NCBI GenBank assembly: GCA_903919215.1
Contig: CAIXHI010000407.1
Coordinates: forward strand, 1 to 7,552
DNA from: an uncultured Acidimicrobiaceae bacterium
Lineage (GTDB): Bacteria > Actinomycetota > Acidimicrobiia > Acidimicrobiales > Ilumatobacteraceae
Length of the DNA stretch: 7,552 bases
Direction of reading: 5' to 3'
Both the position numbers and the translations under genes were made by a program. The notes beneath the pieces are model-generated. The model was not told the origin of the DNA. It saw nothing but the letters and a program-made list of their open reading frames with translations, and did no database searches. The first letter of the stretch is position 1, and each line of letters starts with the position of its first letter. Of the stretch, positions 1-6,374 are shown one piece after another.

Positions 1-150
1 GTCGGCATCGTCCGTGCCCAGATCGCCGACCCCGACTTCGCGGCCAAGGCCCGCGCCGGTGTCACCGACGACATCCGCCTGTGCCTGTCGTGTAACCAGG
101 AGTGTGTGGGCCGCATGGGCCTCAACCGCTGGCTCGGCTGCATCGAGAAC
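1..150 (+). repeat. Repeat copy A of the OYE Fe-S segment, at the window edge
   Basis: Bases 1-150 match 511-660 at 145 of 150 positions without gaps. Differences are at 24, 42, 54, 93 and 114, all third codon positions and all synonymous. The copy encodes the end of the FMN barrel and a complete CX2CX3CX11C motif (Cys codons 28, 31, 35, 47). Similarity stops at base 152, where the sequence switches from the Fe-S segment (expected IENP) to the middle of the barrel (ENRARLL). The left limit is not visible because the repeat reaches base 1. Confidence 0.95.
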
Positions 151-1515
151 CGAGCACGTCTGCTGGTCGAGATCGTTGCCGCCGTGCGCAAGGTGATCGG
201 TAACCGCCTGGCCCTTGGTGTACGCCTGTGCGGCGACGAACTGATCGAGGGCGGCACCACCATCGACGACGCAGTACGGGTTGCACAGATCGCGGAAGCC
301 ACCGGGCAGGTCGACTACATCAACACCTCGATCGGCGTGGCCACCAGCAGCCTGTTCATGATTGAGGCCAGCATGCACATCCCGCCCGGGTATGCGCTGT
401 TCATCCCCTCAGCGTTCCGCAAGGCCGTCGACATCCCCGTCGTCGGTGTCGGTCGCTTCAAGGATCCGCTGCAGGCCGAGCGCGCGCTGGCCGACGGCCA
501 CTGCGATCTCGTCGGCATCGTCCGTGCCCAGATTGCCGACCCCGACTTCGCCGCCAAGGCCCGAGCCGGTGTCACCGACGACATCCGCCTGTGCCTGTCG
601 TGCAACCAGGAGTGTGTGGGCCGTATGGGCCTCAACCGCTGGCTCGGCTGCATCGAGAACCCGCGCACCGGGCGCGAGAGCGAGGGCGTCGGCGCGGTCC
701 GTATCACCAGCAAGCCCAAGACCGTGATGGTCGTGGGTGCCGGTCCGGCCGGTCTGCAGGCGGCGATCGCTGCAGCCCGCAACGGACACGACGTCACCGT
801 GTTCGAGAAAGAGGCCGTACCCGGTGGCCAGGTGCGTCTGGCCGCCTCAGTGCCCAACCGGGCCGAGTTCGGCGACATCGTGCGCAACCAGGTCACCGAA
901 GCGCAGCGCCTGGGCGTCAAGTTCGAGTACGGGGTCGGCGTGTGGCCCGGTCTCGTCGAGGAACGAAAGCCCGACCACGTCATCGTCGCCACCGGCGCCG
1001 AACCCTCCCGGCCGTGGTGGGTAGCGGGCGACGCGATGAACGTCGCCGACGTGCGCGGGGTGCTCGATGGCAGTGCCGCACCGTCTGGCGCGGTCGTGGT
1101 CGTCGACGAGATCGGCTTCCACCACGCCACCTCGGTCGCCGAGTTGCTGGCCGACCGTGGCTGCCAGGTGGAGATCGTCACCCCGGGAATGGTGGTGGGC
1201 CAAGACCTCGGCATCACGCTCGACATGGAGAACTGGTGGATGCGGGCCCACGCCAAGGGCATCGTCCAGTCCACCGATCTGGTGCCAATGGGGTTCGCCG
1301 GCGGGGAACTCACGTTGCTGCACCACCCCACCGGTGCCAACCACACCCGCCAACCCGATTGGCTCGTGCTCGCCATACCGCCGAACCCGGTGGAATGGCT
1401 CTACAACGATCTCAAGGCAGCCGGTGTCAGTGTCGAGCGCATCGGCGACTGTGTGGCCCCACGCCGGGCACACGCCGCCGTCGTCGACGGTGAACGCGCC
1501 GGCGCTGCGGTCTGA
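1..1515 (+). CDS. Old-yellow-enzyme-type FMN/4Fe-4S/FAD oxidoreductase (FadH-like), 5' partial, left end rearranged or chimeric
   Basis: The reading frame is open from base 1 to the TGA at 1513-1515 (504 codons visible); the true start is off the window. The GTG at 106 lies inside the Fe-S motif and is not a credible start. From codon 49 the order matches FadH/trimethylamine-dehydrogenase-type enzymes: the second half of an FMN TIM barrel (ENRARLL, then GVRLCGDE), a CX2CX3CX11C [4Fe-4S] motif (Cys at codons 198, 201, 205, 217), then a Rossmann domain (VVGAGPAGLQAA near codon 244) and a C-terminal FAD/NAD(P) region ending GDCVAPRRAHAAV. Family members run about 650-680 residues, so roughly 200 N-terminal residues are missing. 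Such enzymes pass electrons from NAD(P)H through FAD and Fe-S to FMN, or the reverse. The substrate is unknown. E. coli FadH has IGWHEAR after the barrel strand; here it is IGVATSS, so classical dienoyl-CoA reductase activity is doubtful. A mycofactocin-associated FadH/OYE homologue is possible. Codons 1-50 duplicate codons 171-220 out of place. Confidence 0.85.
   Translation, partial: VGIVRAQIADPDFAAKARAGVTDDIRLCLSCNQECVGRMGLNRWLGCIENRARLLVEIVAAVRKVIGNRLALGVRLCGDELIEGGTTIDDAVRVAQIAEATGQVDYINTSIGVATSSLFMIEASMHIPPGYALFIPSAFRKAVDIPVVGVGRFKDPLQAERALADGHCDLVGIVRAQIADPDFAAKARAGVTDDIRLCLSCNQECVGRMGLNRWLGCIENPRTGRESEGVGAVRITSKPKTVMVVGAGPAGLQAAIAAARNGHDVTVFEKEAVPGGQVRLAASVPNRAEFGDIVRNQVTEAQRLGVKFEYGVGVWPGLVEERKPDHVIVATGAEPSRPWWVAGDAMNVADVRGVLDGSAAPSGAVVVVDEIGFHHATSVAELLADRGCQVEIVTPGMVVGQDLGITLDMENWWMRAHAKGIVQSTDLVPMGFAGGELTLLHHPTGANHTRQPDWLVLAIPPNPVEWLYNDLKAAGVSVERIGDCVAPRRAHAAVVDGERAGAAV
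511..660 (+). repeat. Repeat copy B of the OYE Fe-S segment, in its expected place
   Basis: This is the partner of bases 1-150, offset by 510 bases (170 codons, in frame). Here the segment sits where the enzyme family requires it, after the FMN-binding end of the barrel and before the Rossmann domain, so this is the native copy. It is followed by NPRTGRES, the normal continuation, whereas copy A continues into barrel sequence. Confidence 0.95.
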
Positions 1516-1541
1516 CCCTCTCCATCGGGCAGACTGAACGA

Positions 1542-2033
1542 GTGAGCACTCCCCTCGTCGCCGTCGTGATGGGCTCGGCCAGCGACTGGCCGACCATGAG
1601 CAAGGCGGTCGACGTACTCGTCGAATTCGGCATCGCCCACGAAGCACAGGTGTTGTCCGCACACCGCATGCCCGACGAGATGTTCGCGTTCGCCGAGGCC
1701 GCCGGTCCACGCGGTGTGCGGGCGATCATCGCCGGTGCCGGCGGTGCCGCACACCTGCCGGGGATGCTCGCCGCGAAGACGATCGTCCCCGTCCTCGGCG
1801 TACCCGTGCCCAGCCGCCACCTCGGCGGACAGGACAGCCTGTATTCCATCGTCCAGATGCCCGCCGGTATCCCGGTCGCCACGTTCGCGATCGGCGAGGC
1901 CGGCGCCACCAACGCGGCACTGTTCGCCGTGGCACTGCTCGCCGCGACGGACGATGCGTTGGCGACGAAGCTCGCCGAGTACCGCAGCGCCCGCCACCAT
2001 CAGGCGAGCACCAGCACCCTTCCGCCCGCCTGA
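1542..2033 (+). CDS. purE: N5-carboxyaminoimidazole ribonucleotide mutase PurE (class I)
   Basis: Converts N5-CAIR to CAIR in cytosolic de novo purine synthesis, using the product of PurK. The 163-residue protein has the class I signature throughout: VMGSASDW at residues 9-16, SAHRMP at 39-44 (His41 corresponds to the catalytic His45 of E. coli PurE), the AGAGGAAHLPGM phosphate/substrate loop at about 65-76, LGVPVPSRHLGGQDSLYSIV, then QMPAGIPVAT. Length is normal. The start is the GTG at 1542, which puts the first strand (PLVAVVMGS) at the usual place. No strong Shine-Dalgarno is visible; the gap from the oxidoreductase stop is 26 bases, so read-through transcription is possible. purK follows after one base. 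Confidence 0.97.
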   Translation: MSTPLVAVVMGSASDWPTMSKAVDVLVEFGIAHEAQVLSAHRMPDEMFAFAEAAGPRGVRAIIAGAGGAAHLPGMLAAKTIVPVLGVPVPSRHLGGQDSLYSIVQMPAGIPVATFAIGEAGATNAALFAVALLAATDDALATKLAEYRSARHHQASTSTLPPA

Positions 2034-2034
2034 C

Positions 2035-3189
2035 ATGAGCTCGAACATCGGTATCGGCACACTCATCACCCCGCCCGCAATGTTGGGCATCGTCGGCGGC
2101 GGTCAGTTGGGGCGCTACTTCGTGATGGCAGCACACACGATGGGGTACGGCACCACCGTGCTCGAACCCGATCCGCATGCCCCAGCCGGCAAGGTCGCCG
2201 ATGTCCACATCGCTGCGGCGTACGACGACCCGGCAGCGCTCGACCAACTGGCCTCCACATGTGCCGTGGTCACCACCGAGTTCGAGAACGTACCCGCCGC
2301 GGCGATGGAGTACCTCGCCGCGCACACCACCGTGCACCCTTCGCCGACGGCGATTGCCACCTGCCAAGACCGCATCGCCGAGAAGCAGTTCCTCACCGAC
2401 ATCGGTGTCACCGTGGCCCCGTACGTCGCGATCATCACCGACGCGGATCTCGCGGTCGCGGCGTCGTTCCGCTTCCCAGCCATCTTGAAGACCGCCCGCC
2501 TCGGCTACGACGGCAAGGGGCAGGTGACGGTGCCCACACATCACGATCTCGTCGAGGCATGGCAGACGCTGGGCCAGGTGCCGTGTGTGCTCGAGCAACG
2601 CTTGGCGCTCGAGCGCGAGCTGTCGATGGTGCTGGCCCGCACGGCGGACGGGCGAGTTGCGTGTTACCCCGTCGCACAGAACGAACACGTGGATGGCATC
2701 CTCGATATCAGCTTCGCACCCGCCACGTTGCCGGGTACCGGCCACGGCGAGGCCGCCAAACTGTGTAGCTACATCGCTGAGGAGTTGGGTTTCGTCGGCG
2801 TCATGGCCGTGGAGATGTTCGTCGTCGGCAGCGACGTGCTCGTCAACGAAATCGCACCACGCCCGCACAACAGCGGCCACTTCACACTCGACGCCTGCCT
2901 ATGCAGTCAGTTCGAGCAGCAGGTGCGAGCCATCTGCGGCCTTGCGTTGGGCGATGCCAAGCTCATCGTGCCTGGTGTCGCGATGGCCAATCTGTTGGGC
3001 GACCTGTGGGTCGATGGCGAACCGAAGTGGGAGCGAGCGCTGTGGCAGCAGGCCGCCCACCTACACCTCTACGGCAAGCGCGAGCCGCGCCCGGGCCGCA
3101 AGATGGGCCACCTCACCACGCTCAGCGCCACGGTCGTCGGTGCCACCACCCTGGCGCGGCGGTTGCGCAGCCAACTCACTGCCGACTGA
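2035..3189 (+). CDS. purK: N5-carboxyaminoimidazole ribonucleotide synthase PurK (ATP-grasp)
   Basis: Carboxylates aminoimidazole ribonucleotide with bicarbonate and ATP to N5-CAIR, the substrate of PurE. The 384-residue protein shows the N-terminal fold GIVGGGQLGR (18-27), TEFENVP (81-87), the central ATP-grasp LKTARLGYDGKGQ with Lys152, the LEQRLALERELS region (186-197), and the metal/phosphate site VEMF...VNEIAPRPHNSGH (Glu260, Asn271, Glu272), ending with GRKMGHLT (364-371). The stop of purE and this ATG form TGACATG, a one-base gap with no Shine-Dalgarno, so translation is probably coupled. A second ATG at 2080 immediately precedes LGIVGGG and is an alternative start that would remove a 15-residue leader. 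The last 14 bases overlap the convergent tetR gene. Confidence 0.97.
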   Translation: MSSNIGIGTLITPPAMLGIVGGGQLGRYFVMAAHTMGYGTTVLEPDPHAPAGKVADVHIAAAYDDPAALDQLASTCAVVTTEFENVPAAAMEYLAAHTTVHPSPTAIATCQDRIAEKQFLTDIGVTVAPYVAIITDADLAVAASFRFPAILKTARLGYDGKGQVTVPTHHDLVEAWQTLGQVPCVLEQRLALERELSMVLARTADGRVACYPVAQNEHVDGILDISFAPATLPGTGHGEAAKLCSYIAEELGFVGVMAVEMFVVGSDVLVNEIAPRPHNSGHFTLDACLCSQFEQQVRAICGLALGDAKLIVPGVAMANLLGDLWVDGEPKWERALWQQAAHLHLYGKREPRPGRKMGHLTTLSATVVGATTLARRLRSQLTAD

Positions 3190-3748
3190 GCACCGACCGG
3201 ACGTGCTCGGCCACGAACGCCGTGCTGGTGGGCTGACGGCTGAGGAAACGGCGGTAGAACAGCGGCCCCACGAGCTGACTGCTCAACAGGTCGAGGTCGA
3301 CCTCGTCGGCGAGCGTGCCGTCACGCTGAGCCGCCGACAGGCGATCGGCGAGCACCTTGCGCCGTTGCTCACCGGCACCCGACAGCACCTTCGCCAGCGA
3401 CGCACTGCGCTCACCACCGTCGATCGACGTGGCCAGCAGCGCTCCGAACTCGGAGTGCTGCAGCTTCTCGTTCAACGCCGTGCAGAACACCGTCACATCG
3501 GCCTGCAGGTCGTCCGTCGTGGGCATCGGCATGGTCGGCGCCACCGAATGCACCGCCGCGACGTGGAGTTCGTCGCGGTCGGCGTACTGTCGGTAGATCG
3601 TCGTCTTGGCGACACCCGAGCGAGCCGCCACGGCCTCGATCGTCAGCCCGGGTTGGCCTTCCTCACCGAGGATCGCGACAGCAGCCTCCAACACCCGAGC
3701 GCGTGAGCGCGCCCTGCGCGGATCCTCGTGGTCAGTGGTTGTGCTCAT
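3176..3748 (-). CDS. TetR/AcrR-family transcriptional regulator
   Basis: A 190-residue one-component regulator. The N-terminal DNA-binding domain is clear: ARVLEAAVAILGEEG, then LTIEAVAARSGVAKTTIYRQY (about residues 35-55), the canonical TetR helix-turn-helix with the TTIYRQY recognition helix. The remainder is helical, with a GPLFYRRFLSRQ segment near the end that resembles the C-terminal ligand/dimer domain of several TetR subfamilies. I chose the ATG at 3748; a GTG at 3757 in the same frame would add three residues. Either start overlaps the end of the exporter gene (stop at 3732-3734), so the two genes are probably one operon with coupled translation. It most likely represses the exporter, with the inverted repeat at 5347-5364 as the candidate operator. 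The ligand cannot be predicted. Confidence 0.93.
   Translation of the reverse strand: MSTTTDHEDPRRARSRARVLEAAVAILGEEGQPGLTIEAVAARSGVAKTTIYRQYADRDELHVAAVHSVAPTMPMPTTDDLQADVTVFCTALNEKLQHSEFGALLATSIDGGERSASLAKVLSGAGEQRRKVLADRLSAAQRDGTLADEVDLDLLSSQLVGPLFYRRFLSRQPTSTAFVAEHVRSVLSRQ
3186..3210. terminator. Hairpin across the purK stop codon, possible convergent terminator
   Basis: GAGCAC at 3188-3193 pairs perfectly with GTGCTC at 3203-3208, extended by a T-G wobble (3187/3209) and a C-G pair (3186/3210), with a 9-base loop. It includes the purK stop codon and lies inside the last codons of tetR on the other strand. There is no T-run on either side, so if it terminates it is of the U-less kind; an accidental stem in GC-rich coding DNA is quite possible. 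Confidence 0.3.
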
Positions 3749-5324
3749 GGTGCGCACCGCCGTCGGGCAGACGGATGTACATGATCACCGCGCCGACGAG
3801 GGCGACCCCAGCGCCGACGAGGAGCGCAACGTGCAAGCCATCGACGAACGACTGGCGAAGTTGCGTGCGCAGCGCGTCCACCACGTCGGCGGCCACACCT
3901 TGCTGCTGTGCCCCGTTGACCACTCGCAGCGCGGCACCGATGTTCAGCCGTGTTGCCTCGACCGCATCAGCGGGTAGGCCAGGGATCGCAGCCAGCTGAT
4001 CGATCGCTGGCGCCGCATGGCTGCGATAGATGCTGTTGACGATGCTGCCGATGACGGCGATGCCGATCGCCCCACCGAGTTCACGTGTGGTGTCGTTCAC
4101 GGCCGACCCGACGCCGGCCTTGTGCAGCGGCACGCTCTGCACGATGCCGCTGCTGAGCGACGGCATCGTTGCTGCAACACCTGCGGCGCACAGCATCAAG
4201 CACACCATCACATACCAGTACGACGTGCCGATCTCCACGCGAGAGAACGCAGCGAGACCGACGACGAACACGAGCATGCCGCCAGCCACCGCCTTCTTCG
4301 CTCCGATGCGGGCCGAGAGCGCCGGCGCACGGGGCGACACGATCACCATCGTCAGCGCGAACGGGATACCGCGCACACCGGCCTGCAATGCGGTGTACCC
4401 CTGCACGTACTGCAGGAACTGGGTGAGCATGAAGAACAGCGAGAACATCGCGAAGAAGGTGACGGTGATACCCATCGAGCCCATCGCGAAGCGACGGTTG
4501 TGGAAGAACTTCATGTCGAGCATCGGTTCCGTCGCCTGGCGCTCGTAGAACACGAACCCCACCAACCCGACAGCGGACACCACAAAGCCGGCGACCACGA
4601 AGGTGTCGCTCCAGCCGCGCTCGGGACCTTCAATGATCGCGCCCAGCAACGCGGCGAACCCGACGATCGAGAGCAGCGAACCGATCGGGTCGAGCTTGTG
4701 GGCGACGGGCTCTTTCGACGCCGGGGCGAGGATCGCCGAGGCGACGAACGCGACGGCAGCGATCGGGGCGGCGACGAAGAACACCGAGCCGTACCAGAAG
4801 TGCTCCTCCAGCAGACCACCCATCACCGGGCCGATCGCGCCACCGGCGCCGGCGAACCCGGCCCACATCGCGATCGCCTTGGTGCGCTCGCGGCGAGGGA
4901 ACGCGGACTGCAGCAAACTGAGTGTCGACGGCATGATCAGCGCGGCACCGATCCCCATGATCGCCCGGCAAGTGATCAGCGCGGTGGTGTCCTTCATGAA
5001 CGCACAGGCGGCGGAGGCCACTGCAAAGATCACCAGGCCGACCAACAACGCGCCCTTGCGGCCGAACCGGTCGCCGATCGCTCCGGCGGGTAGCAACAGC
5101 GCAGCAAACACGAGCGCGTAGGCGTCGACGATCCACAGCACTTGGGTTGCACTGGGGTGCAGCGATGAGGAGGACAGCGCAGGGATGGCGACGTTCACCG
5201 AACTGACGGTGGCGACGATCAGCACCAGGCTGAGGCACATCGTTGCCAGGATCGCCCAGCGGCGCTGGTACACCTTCGGGTCGATCCCGTCGAGCTCTTC
5301 GGCAGTCGGTGTGTGCACAGTCAT
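3732..5324 (-). CDS. DHA2-family (EmrB/QacA-type, 14-TMS) MFS drug exporter
   Basis: A 530-residue inner-membrane proton antiporter of the major facilitator superfamily. About 14 hydrophobic segments can be counted, the first at about 24-46 and the last at about 500-520. Motif A is GAIGDRFGRKGALL at 81-94 after WIVDAYALVFAALLLPA. The segment GFAGAGGAIGPVMGGLL (156-172) is the family's motif C region in TM5, typical of drug exporters, and NDTTRELGGAIGIAVIGS is the conserved DHA2 segment near TM13. The start ATG at 5324 has a good Shine-Dalgarno (AAGGAG about 6 bases upstream). The C-terminus ends HHEHNH, rich in histidine, and its codons overlap the tetR start. With an adjacent TetR regulator it is probably inducible by an exported toxic compound; substrate unknown. 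Confidence 0.95.
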   Translation of the reverse strand: MTVHTPTAEELDGIDPKVYQRRWAILATMCLSLVLIVATVSSVNVAIPALSSSSLHPSATQVLWIVDAYALVFAALLLPAGAIGDRFGRKGALLVGLVIFAVASAACAFMKDTTALITCRAIMGIGAALIMPSTLSLLQSAFPRRERTKAIAMWAGFAGAGGAIGPVMGGLLEEHFWYGSVFFVAAPIAAVAFVASAILAPASKEPVAHKLDPIGSLLSIVGFAALLGAIIEGPERGWSDTFVVAGFVVSAVGLVGFVFYERQATEPMLDMKFFHNRRFAMGSMGITVTFFAMFSLFFMLTQFLQYVQGYTALQAGVRGIPFALTMVIVSPRAPALSARIGAKKAVAGGMLVFVVGLAAFSRVEIGTSYWYVMVCLMLCAAGVAATMPSLSSGIVQSVPLHKAGVGSAVNDTTRELGGAIGIAVIGSIVNSIYRSHAAPAIDQLAAIPGLPADAVEATRLNIGAALRVVNGAQQQGVAADVVDALRTQLRQSFVDGLHVALLVGAGVALVGAVIMYIRLPDGGAHHEHNH

Positions 5325-5336
5325 CAGGTCTCCTTA
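5318..5336 (-). promoter_or_regulatory. Ribosome binding site and start of the exporter gene
   Basis: On the minus strand the bases before the ATG (5322-5324) read TAAGGAGACCTG, giving a near-ideal Shine-Dalgarno with 5-6 bases of spacing. This fixes the exporter start and contrasts with the divergent acetyltransferase gene, which has no ribosome binding site. Confidence 0.75.
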
Positions 5337-5346
5337 TTCGCTACGG

Positions 5347-5364
5347 CAGCGTATCGTTATGCTG
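5347..5364. promoter_or_regulatory. Inverted repeat covering both divergent -10 boxes; candidate TetR operator
   Basis: CAGCGTATCGTTATGCTG is an 18-base imperfect palindrome, 7 of 9 pairs matching, in the gap between the exporter (-) and the acetyltransferase (+). Read on the minus strand the left arm gives TACGCT (5353-5348), a TANNNT -10 box about 24 bases before the exporter ATG. Read on the plus strand the right arm gives TATGCT (5358-5363), a -10 box six bases before the acetyltransferase ATG. TetR-family operators are typically palindromes of this size. Binding here would block both promoters. Neither -35 box is convincing. That this is the operator is inference. Confidence 0.5.
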
Positions 5365-5369
5365 TGGCC

Positions 5370-5837
5370 ATGCACCCCGTCATCGAGCGCGTTCCGCTCG
5401 GCAACACCGACGTGCAGGCGATGATCGCCCGCCTCGACGCCGAGCTGATCGAGGGCACCCCCGAGGGCGGCACGAACTTCATGCACCTCGCCGAGGAACA
5501 CGTCGAGCAGGGTGGGGGCATGTTCGTCGCCTACGTCGATGGCGTCGCGTGTGCAATGGGCGCCTACCGTCGCATCGACGACGTACCGGGTGCCGCCGAG
5601 GTCAAGCGCATGTGGGCCGACCCGGAACGACGCGGTCAGCAACTCGGCAAGCAGATCCTCGCAACCATCGAGGCCGCCGCTCGTGCCGATGGCTTCACCG
5701 AACTGCGTCTCGAGACCGGCGAGCATCTCGAGGTCGCCGTCGGTCTGTACCGCTCGTTCGGGTTCGCCGAGTGCCCGCAGTGGGGCGAGTATCTCGGCGT
5801 GCCGCTGAGTTACTGCATGAGCAAACGCCTGGCCTGA
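5370..5837 (+). CDS. GNAT-family N-acetyltransferase
   Basis: A 155-residue acetyl-CoA-dependent acyltransferase. The GNAT core is visible: MFVAYVDGVACAMGAY (strand with substrate side, 51-66), motif A VKRMWADPERRGQQLGKQIL (78-97) with the RRGQQLG pyrophosphate-binding loop, and motif B GLYRSFGF (125-132). The protein is the usual single-domain length. I chose the ATG at 5370; a GTG at 5364 would add two residues, and a more distant in-frame start at 5313 would run through the exporter's start region and promoter. No Shine-Dalgarno precedes the ATG, and a TANNNT box ends six bases upstream, so the mRNA is probably leaderless. It is divergent from an exporter and may share its control, suggesting acetylation of a small toxic molecule; the acceptor is not identifiable. 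Confidence 0.9.
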   Translation: MHPVIERVPLGNTDVQAMIARLDAELIEGTPEGGTNFMHLAEEHVEQGGGMFVAYVDGVACAMGAYRRIDDVPGAAEVKRMWADPERRGQQLGKQILATIEAAARADGFTELRLETGEHLEVAVGLYRSFGFAECPQWGEYLGVPLSYCMSKRLA

Positions 5838-5845
5838 AAACGGCA

Positions 5846-5869
5846 AGAGCCGCCCCGAAGGGCGGCTCT
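5846..5869. terminator. Rho-independent terminator between convergent genes
   Basis: A perfect 10-bp stem, AGAGCCGCCC pairing with GGGCGGCTCT, closes a CGAA tetraloop. It begins 8 bases after the acetyltransferase stop and ends 21 bases before the rpsG stop codon. On the minus strand it is followed within a few bases by TTTT, so it is best read as the end of the rpsL-rpsG transcript. The plus-strand side has only a broken pyrimidine stretch, but it may act in both directions. Confidence 0.8.
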
Positions 5870-5890
5870 GCACCAGTCTTCTCGCAGCTA

Positions 5891-6361
5891 CTACCAGCGG
5901 TAGTGGGCGAAGGCCTTGTTGCTCTCGGCCATCTTCTGCATGTCGTCGCGCTTCTTGATGCTGGCGCCCAGACCGTTGGATGCGTCGAGCAGTTCGCCGG
6001 CGAGGCACTCGGCCATCGTCTTCTCACGACGGGCACGGCTGAAGTCGATCAGCCAACGCACCGACAGGGTGCTGGCGCGGCGGGGGCGAACCTCGACGGG
6101 CACCTGGTAGGTGGCGCCACCGACGCGGCGGCTACGCACCTCGAGCGGGGGCTTGATGTTGTCGATCGCACGCTTGAGCGTGGCGATCGGCTCGGCGCCG
6201 GACTTCTCTTCGACCATCTTCAGCGCGTCGTACACGATCTTCTCGGCAACCGAACGCTTGCCGTGGAGCATGACCTTGTTGACGAGCTGAGTGACCAGCA
6301 GCGAACGGTAAATCGGGTCGGGAGTGAGCTCGCGACGCTGGGCAGGACCTTTACGGGGCAT
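5891..6361 (-). CDS. rpsG: 30S ribosomal protein S7
   Basis: A 156-residue primary 16S rRNA-binding protein that nucleates assembly of the 30S head and lies near the mRNA exit and E site. The whole sequence follows the family: MPRKGPAQRR, DPIYRSLLVTQLVNKVMLHGK, then NIKPPLEVRSRRVGGATYQV, PVEVRPRRASTLSVRWLI, and the C-terminal DMQKMAESNKAFAHYRW. Length is standard. The ATG at 6361 is preceded by AAGGAAG about 8 bases upstream, overlapping the rpsL stop. It follows rpsL after 13 bases in the same operon. Downstream comes a terminator and a convergent gene, so fusA is not next, unlike the usual str operon. Confidence 0.98.
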   Translation of the reverse strand: MPRKGPAQRRELTPDPIYRSLLVTQLVNKVMLHGKRSVAEKIVYDALKMVEEKSGAEPIATLKRAIDNIKPPLEVRSRRVGGATYQVPVEVRPRRASTLSVRWLIDFSRARREKTMAECLAGELLDASNGLGASIKKRDDMQKMAESNKAFAHYRW

Positions 6362-6374
6362 GGTTCAGTCTTCC

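Noticed and set aside
106..108. GTG at 106 as the start of the oxidoreductase
   Set aside because: It lies inside the Fe-S cysteine motif, with the same frame open and homologous to the family from base 1; no Shine-Dalgarno precedes it.
315..1376. 353-codon open frame on the minus strand opposite the oxidoreductase
   Set aside because: Its translation is Ser/Thr/Arg/Pro-rich without any recognisable fold, while the plus strand encodes a clear conserved enzyme; a normal shadow frame in GC-rich DNA.
1516..1541. Promoter for purE between the oxidoreductase and purE
   Set aside because: CAGACT at 1530-1535 is a poor -10 match and no -35 box is seen at a workable distance; purE may be read from upstream.
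1726..2880. 384-codon open frame on the minus strand opposite purE-purK
   Set aside because: Low-complexity Arg/Gly/Val-rich translation lying across two certain genes; no domain visible.
4017..5093. 358-codon plus-strand frame inside the exporter
   Set aside because: His/Arg/Glu/Asp-rich translation typical of an antisense frame of a membrane protein; the exporter on the minus strand is unambiguous.
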